From assembly GCF_037392515.1 (NCBI RefSeq), contig NC_090291.1:34619001-34683000 (forward strand): 64,000 bases of DNA. Direction: 5' to 3'. This DNA comes from Haliotis asinina. Taxonomy: Eukaryota > Mollusca > Gastropoda > Lepetellida > Haliotidae. The translations under genes and the position numbers were made by a program. The notes beneath the pieces are model-generated. The model was not told where the DNA came from and made no database searches. It was given only the letters and a program-made list of their open reading frames with translations. Of this stretch, positions 37,501 through 49,500 are shown one piece after another (positions within the stretch are counted from its first letter, which is position 1; the number at the start of each line of letters is the position of its first letter).

Positions 37501-40500
37501 TGTAGTACACTTGCATCTTTTCTTACAAATTGTGAAACTACCAAAAGGTATCCTCTCACATTGGGGAAATTTGTATTGGAATAGTTTGGTTCACTGTGAA
37601 CAAAACATCACGAAAATATACTGTCCATATCCACAGCAAATTCTCTCCATGTGATCGGAGTTACATTGACCTAATGTAAACCATAGCTGAGTTATGCCCC
37701 CTTACCTTTATACGTGCATGACCTCTCTGTCGACGTTTGACGTCATAGTAGAAAATCGATTTTTGACATTTATTGGGGGTCATTTTTGATTTTGTGAGTA
37801 GGACGTTATGCATTAGCACATACATCCATTTCATATACACTTATGTCATTGAGATATCAAGCTGTATTTTCTTCGCTCACACTTTCCGTAAAGATGCCAA
37901 ATTAAAAAAATCGTAGCAGAGTGCTTTTATTGGTGCACGATAAAAACCTGAGAAATTTACTGTTTTTGAACACACACAAAAGTTTTGGACAACTTTTAGC
38001 AGTGTCTATTTCTCAAACCCCTGAGGTAGCCGCAATTATATTTATACCAACGGATAGGAAATTAAATATTCTACATGTCTGTGCAATTTCATAGCCGTAC
38101 GCAGATCCAGGACCACGTGAGCGCAAATCTCGCACAACGTTCACTTTTCAAACCTTATCAAAATGTGCGCCTGAAAAAAAACTCGGCATCCAGGGGGTTA
38201 AAGAGCTAATTAGGGGAGTACCGTCAAAGCTCAAGATGCAGTGCAAGAAAGCACTAACCATGTCAGAAGTAGATAATTATTATCTTCTTCACTTGTTTTG
38301 AACTTTATATAAGTGGCTTCTTAGCTTGTTTGAAAAACATTGGTGGAAGCTTAATTCATGAGTAAAGAGATTTATTTAAAAAACATGGTTATAATCTTCT
38401 TCGCATGTTTCAATGTATTTAATTAGAAAAGATAGTAGAGGAAGCTTAATTCATGAGTAAAGAGATTTATTTTCTAAACATTGTAATAATCTTCTTCACA
38501 TTTTAGATGTCTTTAATTAGAAAAACATTGGAGGAAACTTAATCTGCGCTATAATATTTAAGTAGCAAACTGAAAACGAACTGTCATTCACATATTCTTG
38601 ATGGCAGATGCACACGGTAGAATTCACTTCATTGAGTCAATTCATGGAGGAAGGTTGCTGTATTCTGTGAGAAACAAGTTTTGCCTGAACCGACAGAAAG
38701 GAGACACAGGCGACTGGAGTGCTCAAAGTCTGGGTGTTCAGCATGTATCGTGACAAGCGGAGACTGACTCCAGACAGCGGAGCACAATCACATCCATTCG
38801 GGTCCAAACTTCATCATCAAAGTGGATGCTTTAAAAGGTAAAATTACTACATTGCACCAAGACGGAGGTCCAAACCCTGAAGGACAATCTTGTAAACAAC
38901 ATCATCGCGGACATCGCCTACACAGACCACGTGTCCGAACTTTTTAAACTGTCTTAAACTGTTAATGTGCTACCAAAGATAATGACAATGTGCAAATAAC
39001 TTTACTTTTATTTTTATACGAATCAATCAAATGTTTATTTACCTCTCATCTTTGTAAATAAAATAGTATTAAAACAGAGGTACACAGCCAATAGCTCAGA
39101 GATTTATGAGAGACGATGAAAGACATGCAAGATAATTCATCATATTTTTATGTACATATATTAAAAGTATTTTGTTATTTAAAAGAAATAAGTATATAAA
39201 ATCTCTTTACTTGCCATTTTCATATTTGCCCAAATTTGTCAGAGCCCCCGAGTGCATGCTGTGTTCATTCAGACATAACATTGTATTGGAAGTACCAAGA
39301 AGGTGTCACGATTTTGGCCTTCCTGGTCATGAACCATTTTAATAGCTCAACGCAGCCGCATATACTACACACAGTATGTTGTATATTCATTAGTGAATTA
39401 CTAAACATTAATACTAGCACATGATATTCAAGCAAGACACCCATTACTAAGAAACAGCTGTTACCTCTGGCCATTAGCAATTTACGTGCCTATTCTTAAA
39501 TTTAGAACCAGTAACCATTATCTACCTGTTGAGGCTGGCCGGTGGACAAATACTCCTAAAAATGATCGTGTATGTAAATTATGTAACTTACCCACTGTTG
39601 GTGATGAGTTTCATTACCTTGTCAGGTGCCAAGCCCTTCACCAACAGTGGCAGCTATATATACCTCAGTATGTCATTACCTGGGGAAGCCTTTATACACT
39701 TAAAGATTACTTGGTTCTAAGAAAACGAAAAATGTAAAAGATTTGTCTAAATTTATTAAATGTATCAATAGAAGTTTAGATATAGAAACATGTAATTACA
39801 TATTTGTATCATTCTCTGGTGTCATTATTATAAACGTGAATATGTATGTATATTGTATTGAACATTACCATGTCTCATGTATATGTACATATGTATATAA
39901 CTTGTATTCCACTTCACACATTATGTATTGTGACGAAAGTGATACTAATCTGATAGCAATTGATCTCTATTCTGATTCCTACATAAATTGACAATCCAAT
40001 ATTAATATATTTATAGGCGGCAGCAAAGAAATATTGCTATTCACCATCCAAATGGTAAGTTAAACACGCACCTGTGACTTTGAGGACCACCAGTGGATCA
40101 ACGAGAGGCAGTATGGTGAGAAGATCCCTAATCTTGAATATTCCCTTTGGATGTATTTTGTCAGATCTAAAAGTCCCTGAGTTGAGCATAGCTATTTCAG
40201 CCTTGGTTGCTGTCAGCATGATGTCCATCACAAAATTACCTACAACAACATAAAAATATTCATGAATATTCAAATATTATAGTAGTCCCTTTTTCTAATA
40301 ATGTATCATCAATATCATCAATTCATCAAAAATGGTGCCACAGCATTGCTGCTCATCTGAGTCAACTTTTTACAGTGTCAACAAAGACAGCTGAAATAAA
40401 TACTGCTGGCAGCTAGTGGTGTTCCATTTGATTGAAATAATCAAAGATTGGTCGCAGTGACCAACTGACCTCATAATCAGACACAAAAGATTTTGGAACT

Positions 40501-43500
40501 ACTGTTTTAGTGTTTGAAGCACTTTATGATGGAACATATCTTTGAAGTTGTCAGGGCCTGAAAATGACTGAAAACATGTTTATTTCTTAGAACAGTCACT
40601 TGATTAACTGAAAAGTCATGACTGAATATTTTTAGAGGCCTCCAGGAAGTTAATGTTCATGACATATTAGTCACCACTTCAACGTAGCAAGCTGTATCAT
40701 GTTGTACAATACTTGCAATAACAACCTGGATAGGTAAATGTGAAAAATGGTGCTAAATAATTTTTTTGATGATTTGTTGGTAATGAAGCAATCATAGATT
40801 GCGAGATTTATAACTAATTCCCAACAGTACTGTCAACACTAATATCTACAAAACACTATGCAATAAACTGAGGTTAAAAAGAAATTCTCCAAAATTTCAT
40901 TTCAGCATTATTCAGACATATTACAGTTCTGAGTCATTTTGGAGCTGTATTTCAAAAACATTCAACTATGACAGAAAATGGAAAACAATGTTAGTGCCTA
41001 AACAGCAGTCAGTGATTGAGGACACTACTGAGTGCCACATATCCCAGTCACTGAAAGTGAGGACACTGGCACCATAATGCCTAAAAACTGAAGGTACACC
41101 AATGCTAAAAAAACATGCTGTTTTGCACCAATTATATAGTCACACCCACGAACAAACAAGATGCATACCCATAGGGGATACCTGCCTTGGAAGGTAACAG
41201 CAATCAACATTCATTGTTAATGTCATATTATTATGCAGAACATAATGAACTAACAATGAGACAGGGATCAAAGGGAAGTGTTTCCAAATCTGTCTACCAA
41301 AGCATGGATTTCTATCCAATAATGTTTGCATGCAGAATTAAGTAGAGTGGGTGAGTGAGTTGGAACTGAATCAGCTATATCACAGCATATCAGCTGAATG
41401 GTGTCTAACACATTTACAATATGTGAGAAACAAACTGAAACACTGTGCTGACATAGGTATTACTTCGGTGAGACATGGATTGGAATGACCAGGGGTATTG
41501 ATACTTTGACCAATATATTCAGTAGTGGTGTTCTGATGATCGAAAATAATTGATAATCATTCGAAAGAAGGACTATAAATGATGATTGATGGTTAAAACA
41601 TACTTTCAATTAATCAGAATTTTGAATGATGTAAACTGACCATTAAATTTGACAAATATTCCCTTTACAAAAATGTAAACCTATGCCCACTGCAAAATTT
41701 TAACAACTTTTATTGTTTAATTACAATTCCAGTGTCTTTCTTGCATTGTTCTGTTTCACTGCATGACCGTATTTGTCACAAAAAAAAAAACAAACAAAAA
41801 ACAAAAACATTAATTAGAAGAAACTGGGGGGAAACTCTTAGGTCTTAGGACCGGTGATTATATTAAAAATGTATGTATTTCAGTTATAATGGATAATCAT
41901 TCACAAGTCCTCCGATAATCGATATTGGAATTGGTTCCCGATTCCCAGCACTAATATAGCACAGATTGCCATCTGAGATCCAAAACATTTACAAACTGAA
42001 ATTCTGTCTGTCCTGTTACCACAGCTGTATGTCATGCATGTTACACATTCTAATTGTCACATACCAAAGTAACCACAACAGAATAATAGTTTGTTTTGCA
42101 AAACTTTATTCCTCCCCTTAAGATATAAGTAACCCCAATACCTATACTAAACTAATTCTACAGGTGCAAATACAACTAACTAATCTAATTACCTAACCTA
42201 GCTACATATACAGTTCTGTCTACCACTTATATTGCTAAAGTTCTAATACTACTACTACTACTACTAACTACACTAAAATCCTAATACCCTCACTAATATA
42301 GATAATGATTACATATAATCCCAATCAGAAACTAAACAATTGAACTAAATAACAATAAAGGAATTAGCCACTCAGAGAGAACACTTTCTCTTTACAATGT
42401 AATCAGAATGTCAGTGCACTGTGGTTCCACTTGGTGACGTCATGGTATTTGTGTGGTATCCCTCACACCCAGGCGATGGTTTCCCTCACGGAGTTTAAGG
42501 GGCCTGTGTAATGGTTGATGGCTGTGCCATCCACATCTCACATTACTAGGAGATACATGCTCCTTGTACAACAGGGAAGACTCTTGTCTGTCTCCTTACA
42601 GGCGGAGATAATACCCCTCTCCTTACTTTAAGGATAACCGGCCAGTTCCGGGACACTACAATACAATATAAGTAACTACAGTTACTCAGTAAGACATGTG
42701 TCAATGTCTTATACTTTATGCATGTACTTTACTCCGATTTACATATTTGAAAGTGGAACAGTTTTTGTGGAACGATAACATTCAAATTTTGAATGGCTTT
42801 GTGGCTATATAGTGTTACAATATGCACATATATCTAGAAATACTACATCAGTAAAACAATTTCTTGCTACATCTACTCAATCAATAAATACAAAAGTAAT
42901 AATGATAATAAAAACTTACGCCAGCCAGCGTGAGATGCAATCCCATACAAAAGTTGAACCCATACAGGTGAACACAGTGGTGATTCTGGCTGACTGTGCA
43001 GATTACTACCCTTCCTCACTATTTATATTGACCTCCCATACCCAAGCTACTCAACACCTCTCTATTGTTTACAAATTAACACCCCAGCACTCTGGCCATA
43101 CCTGGTCACGCTTCCCTGAACATAACCCTGTTCCCATAGTATTACCGAACATAATCTAACAACAACTCCCAACAATATATAACACACTCTAACAATACCA
43201 TACTACATCTATTTACAGTACCATAAACTAATTATATAAACGAAATCATCTGTGATCTTGACATCACTCCCCTCTTCAAGTAATTGTACACAAGTACAAT
43301 TATATATTACACTCAAGATCACATTTAAGTTTGTTTTAAAGCATAAATATCATAAAACACAATTGTCTAAATGTACAATAGCACAGTAATACATAAGAAA
43401 TAACTGCTGACAAATAATCTGGATATGCAGAGAGTACATTATTTACACACTGCCATACACATAGTATGACTAGGGTGAACACCGGCTCAAGAGATCAGCC

Positions 43501-46500
43501 CCAACATTCTCACTTCCTTTGATTGCACGAATTAGAAATCTGTAGGGTTGCAAAGTCAGGGCCCACCTCATCACTCGTCCATTGGTCATTTTTGCCTTGG
43601 TCATCCATATTAAGGGCTGATGGTCAGTCTCCAAAATAAATTCTCTCCCATACAGATATCTTTCTAACTTCTGTATTGCCCACACAATAGCCAAACACTC
43701 TTTTTCTATTGTAGAATACGCTCTCTCACGATCTACTAACTTCCGACTCACAAACAATATTGGAAATCGCTCACCTTCCTGTTCTTGTAGCAGTACAGCT
43801 CCGATTCCAACGTCAGAAGCGTCTGTTCTTACCAAGAATGGTTTCTTCAAGTCGGGTAGTTTCAAGATAGGAAAACTTGACATATGGGTTCTTAACGTAG
43901 TGAAAGCTAATTCCTGGCTTTCTGTCCATATTACCTTGTTTGGCTTTCCTTTCTTTGTGAGATCAGTTAGCGGAACTGCTATGGCTGCATAGTTTGGGAT
44001 AAATTTCCGGTAGTACCCGGTCAGTCCCAACAACGCTCTCACTTGTTTCTTGGTTTGAGGTCGCTCCACATTTAGGATCTTTTCTACATTCTTACCTTCT
44101 GGTCGAATTAGACCACTACCCACCTTGTGCCCTAAAAAGTCCAGATGTTTATATCCCACTTTTACCTTTGAAGGTCGAGCTGTAAGATGGAATTGTCTTA
44201 ACCTCGTAAATATTGCTCTCAGACTTACCATGTGGTGTGACCAGTTCTCAGTTCCTTCTATGATGTCGTCTATGAAGTTGTCTGTATTTGGTATGTTGTG
44301 CAATACTTGTCTCATCAGTCGGGAAAATACTGCAGGTGCATTAACTACTCCAAATGGCATCACCTTCCATTGGTATAATCCATCAGGAGTTATAAATGCT
44401 GTCAGTTCTTTGCTACTCTCTTCCATTGGAATCTGCCAATATGCTTTGCTTACATCAATTTTGGTAAGATATTTACAGTTCCGTAACCGTGCAAAGATGG
44501 AATCAGCTAATGGAATTGGTTCGGCATCAAATACGGTCACCTGATTCAGTTTGCGAAAATCGGTACAAAATCTGTAAGTCGAGTCAGGCTTCTTCACAAG
44601 TACAATGGGGGATGCATATGGTGACTGAGAAGGTTCTATCACCCCCATGTCTAACATTAGCTGTATCTCCTTAGCTACAACATCTCTCATATGATGAGGA
44701 AGTGGATAGGGCTTGGATCGTATAGGCTCATTACATGTCAGCTTGATCTTATATTCCATACAATTTACCTTCCCTGGTAAATCACTCAGTACATCTTTGA
44801 ATTCACTTATGAGCTCCTTCACCTCATTTTGTTGCTCCTCTGTCAAATCTTCAGAAATGTCTACATCCTGATATGTTTCCTTAGAAACTAAAGAAGGTGA
44901 AGCTATGTCTAACATACTCACCTCTTCAGCCTTGACATCCACCAGACCAGCACTGACATGCACAAATTGAGCTATGCTGACGTCACATACAGCTGTGTCC
45001 TTGACCTCCTCTCTCTCAATGTACCTTTTCAGTAGATTGGCATGATAGGTTTTAATCTTGTTACCAACCTGTATTCTGTAATTGCCAATGCCAAAGGTAT
45101 CCAGTATTTCATATGGCCCTTTCCACTGCAGCAACAGTTTGTTTGAATCAGTGGGCAACAGAATTAATACTTTATCACCAACCTTCATTTTTCTTGGCTT
45201 GGATTTCACATCAAAGAACTTTTTGTATTTACATGCTTTCTTTTGAAGTTCTTGCTGTGCTACGTGAATAGTCTCCTCAAGACGGTTTTGAAGATCTAGC
45301 ACATACTCATATGTGGTTCTTACCTCTGGATTTGGTATATCTCTTGTCCAGATTTCCCTCAGAATCTGTACTGGTCCTCTCACAGTGCGTCCATATAAGA
45401 GTTCAAATGGGGCAAAACCCAAACTCTCTTGAGGTACCTCTCGGTAAGCAAATAACAAAGCAGGTACATACCTGTCCCAGTCATTTGGTCGTTCTGCACA
45501 CATCCGTTTCAGCATCGTCTTCAAGGTTCCATTGAACTTCTCCACTAGGCCATTGCACATTGGATGATAAGGGGAAGTAGTAAGCTGATGTATGGACAAT
45601 AGTCTACTTACCTCCTTCATCACGCCTGACGTGAACTGGGCTCCCATGTCTGTTAATATCTCCTTGGGGATACCAACCCTACTGAATATCTCGAACAGAG
45701 CTTCGGCAACATATTCCGTCTCTACTCTGGGTAAAGCTACTGCTTCTGGGTATCGTGTTGCATAATCAACCACCGTCAGTATATACCTATTACCCTTGTC
45801 TGTGACAGGATACAATGGACCAATCAAATCAACAGCTACCCTCTCAAATGGCACTTCAATTAATGGCATTTGTCCCAGTGGTATTTTCCTTACCTTTCCC
45901 TTCGGCATGGTACGTTGACAAATATCACAAGACTGAACATGTCTTCTGACATCACCAATTACTCCTGGCCAATAAAACTGTGAGATTACCCTATCTAGAG
46001 TCTTCTTGATTCCAAGATGTCCACCCATCAGTGCTTCATGACATACCTTCATTACCTGTGTGCGCAATCCAACCGGTACTACTGCCTGTACAACTTGTTT
46101 ACCATTGTCCATTTTATTGGAAGTATGCTTCCTATACAGCATATCATTCTCCACAAAGTAAGAGGAAGTACTATGTCGGTTCTCCCTAATCTTACCTTCT
46201 TCCACTAATTTTCTTATTTTGTTCAGACTTGAATCCTGATGTTGTAGGGATACGAACTCACCTCGACTCAGTGTCAACCCAACAGGTTCCAATGTCTTCA
46301 AGGGTTCCATGCCTACTTGGCGTACTCTTCTCTGGCTCCTTGTCTCTACAGCACCTACTGTTTTAATGTCCTGCTTATCCCACATCAAGTCTGGATCTCC
46401 TGGCTCTCTAACTCCGGGAATATTGCCTAATATTAAGTCACAGATTGGTGTGTCCATACATGCTGCTCTCACCATACCCGTGTAAAAGGGCGTATTTACA

Positions 46501-49500
46501 GTAATCCATGCTACCGGAAGTGTCAAGATCCTGCTATCTGCTAATTTACAAGATTGTGTTTCTGAAGTCAAACATGCATCTTTTACCATTGACCTCCTCA
46601 CTATTACACCGTTACATCCCGTGTCTCTAAGCACATCTACTGGAGTGTCGTTTACCTTTCCCTGATAAAATGGCATGCGGTGATCTTTGGTAAGCACACT
46701 CCCTGAGGCTACATCTGCTTTAGTAACCTCCTCTGAAGTTGCTGCATCACCATCTAGAACTTCATGTATGCAGGGCTCTACTTTTGTGTTATCTGGATGT
46801 ATTAGAGACATGTTTGTGTTGTCTTCACTCACCTGGATACTTGCCACTTTAAACTTGGGTTTCTTGCACTGTGCTGCCAAATGCCCAGTTTGATTGCAGT
46901 TGTAACATGTCCTTTCCTTAATAGGAACAAATTGTTTGGAACAAGTACCATGTTTACCTGATGCGCTACCCTCGACTATTTTCCCTTTGGAAACCTGCTT
47001 GTCAGTTTGACCTGGAATAACTGGTCTATTGTATCTTCCATGACTCGTACCTCTAGCTTCTATAAATTGCTCTGCTAGTCTAGCCATTTCCATCGCGTCT
47101 TTTGGCTTTCTCTCTCTCAAGAATATACCCAGATCCCTTCCAGTCACATTCAAAATCTGTTCACGCAGCAGCAAATCTCTCACACCTTCGAACGTCTTTT
47201 GTGTACCACTTAGTTCAATCCATCTGTTGAAATAGTTCTCAATTCTAACTACAAATTGTGTGAAAATCTCACCTGTTTCAGTTTTAGCAGTCCTAAATTT
47301 CTGATGGAATCCATCCTCAGTCATTTCATAGCGTTTAAGTAATGCAGTTTTAACTGCATTGTAATTTTCAGCCTCAAAGGCATTTAACCGGGAGTATACT
47401 TCTAAAGCCTTACCTTTCAGCAGAGTACACAGGTAAGCTGCCCAATGGGACGGGTCCCAGCCTTGCGCTGTAGCTACACGTTCAAACCTTTGCAGATATG
47501 CATCAATATTGTCATTGTGGTCGTCAAATGGAGGCATTTTAGGCATCTTGGGAATGGCTGCCGATCTATTCTCTCCTACCTGCCCTTCTTGATTTCCTGC
47601 CGCACTCTTTTCTAACTTGGCTAGTTCTATTCTTTCATTTGACTGTATTTTACACTTTTCTTTCTCCAATTCTAATCGTTCTCTCTCTCGTTCCCATTCT
47701 AACCTTTCTTTCTCCTTTCTTTCCTCCAGTTCTAACTTTTTAATCTCCCGCTCCCTAGCTCTTTCCTCCCGTTCGAGCCTGTCCTTTTCTTTCTCATTCT
47801 CCAACTCCATTTGCTCTTTCACAAACACTCTCAAATCATCTTTCTCATACCCTAAACTCTGACCCAGTTTGATAAGTTTGTCAATGTCCATAATTGTCTG
47901 TATGAGGGCAAAGCAGGGTACACAAAAAGTCAAACTGTCTGGAATAAATAGGGATCCTACCAAGAATAAAACCGGAGGTGATTTCCCATATATCCCAATG
48001 TTCAAAATGTTCACGACGAACCAATGGCCTTAACTGACCAATAACCACAATACACCCTCCACCCTTGAATTCCAAATCATACACTCAAGGACGCAGAAGT
48101 GGTGCCGTATGTTCTAACCCTTCTTTATGGACACAAAGATTCTGCAGCGATATACAATCAACAACGCTACATCAAATGCGCTACAGAACACAACTAGGGT
48201 TCCCTTTGATAGTGACAAATAATCTAATTATCCCACCGCTGCCACCAAAATGTCACATACCAAAGTAACCACAACAGAATAATAGTTTGTTTTGCAAAAC
48301 TTTATTCCTCCCCTTAAGATATAAGTAACCCCAATACCTATACTAAACTAATTCTACAGGTGCAAATACAACTAACTAATCTAATTACCTAACCTAGCTA
48401 CATATACAGTTCTGTCTACCACTTATATTGCTAAAGTTCTAATACTACTACTACTACTACTAACTACACTAAAATCCTAATACCCTCACTAATATAGATA
48501 ATGATTACATATAATCCCAATCAGAAACTAAACAATTGAACTAAATAACAATAAAGGAATTAGCCACTCAGAGAGAACACTTTCTCTTTACAATGTAATC
48601 AGAATGTCAGTGCACTGTGGTTCCACTTGGTGACGTCATGGTATTTGTGTGGTATCCCTCACACCCAGGCGATGGTTTCCCTCACGGAGTTTAAGGGGCC
48701 TGTGTAATGGTTGATGGCTGTGCCATCCACATCTCACATTACTAGGAGATACATGCTCCTTGTACAACAGGGAAGACTCTTGTCTGTCTCCTTACAGGCG
48801 GAGATAATACCCCTCTCCTTACTTTAAGGATAACCGGCCAGTTCCGGGACACTACAATACAATATAAGTAACTACAGTTACTCAGTAAGACATGTGTCAA
48901 TGTCTTATACTTTATGCATGTACTTTACTCCGATTTACATATTTGAAAGTGGAACAGTTTTTGTGGAACGATAACATTCAAATTTTGAATGGCTTTGTGG
49001 CTATATAGTGTTACAATATGCACATATATCTAGAAATACTACATCAGTAAAACAATTTCTTGCTACATCTACTCAATCAATAAATACAAAAGTAATAATG
49101 ATAATAAAAACTTACGCCAGCCAGCGTGAGATGCAATCCCATACAAAAGTTGAACCCATACAGGTGAACACAGTGGTGATTCTGGCTGACTGTGCAGATT
49201 ACTACCCTTCCTCACTATTTATATTGACCTCCCATACCCAAGCTACTCAACACCTCTCTATTGTTTACAAATTAACACCCCAGCACTCTGGCCATACCTG
49301 GTCACGCTTCCCTGAACATAACCCTGTTCCCATAGTATTACCGAACATAATCTAACAACAACTCCCAACAATATATAACACACTCTAACAATACCATACT
49401 ACATCTATTTACAGTACCATAAACTAATTATATAAACGAAATCATCTGTGATCTTGACACTAATGTCAAACTGAAACATGGGTATGGAGATGCCAACACC

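Larger units (their letters stand above)
42055..49459 (-). mobile_element. Intact Ty3/Gypsy-type LTR retrotransposon with integrase before reverse transcriptase (Gmr1-like)
   Basis: 7,405 bp with 1,209-bp LTRs, a 5-bp duplication, a primer-binding site, a polypurine tract and one uninterrupted Gag-Pol frame. The domain order Gag, protease, integrase, reverse transcriptase, RNase H is unlike standard Ty3/Gypsy and matches the Gmr1 group known from deuterostomes (knowledge of the group; placement not tested). It sits in the 11-kb phosphatase intron 40240-51323 in the same transcriptional direction as the gene. Indistinguishable LTRs argue for recent insertion. Confidence 0.9.

Noticed and set aside
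42812..43159. 115-codon frame in each LTR as a real gene
   Set aside because: It lies in the LTR opposite to the element's coding direction and has no recognisable domain. Its identity in both LTRs only reflects LTR identity.
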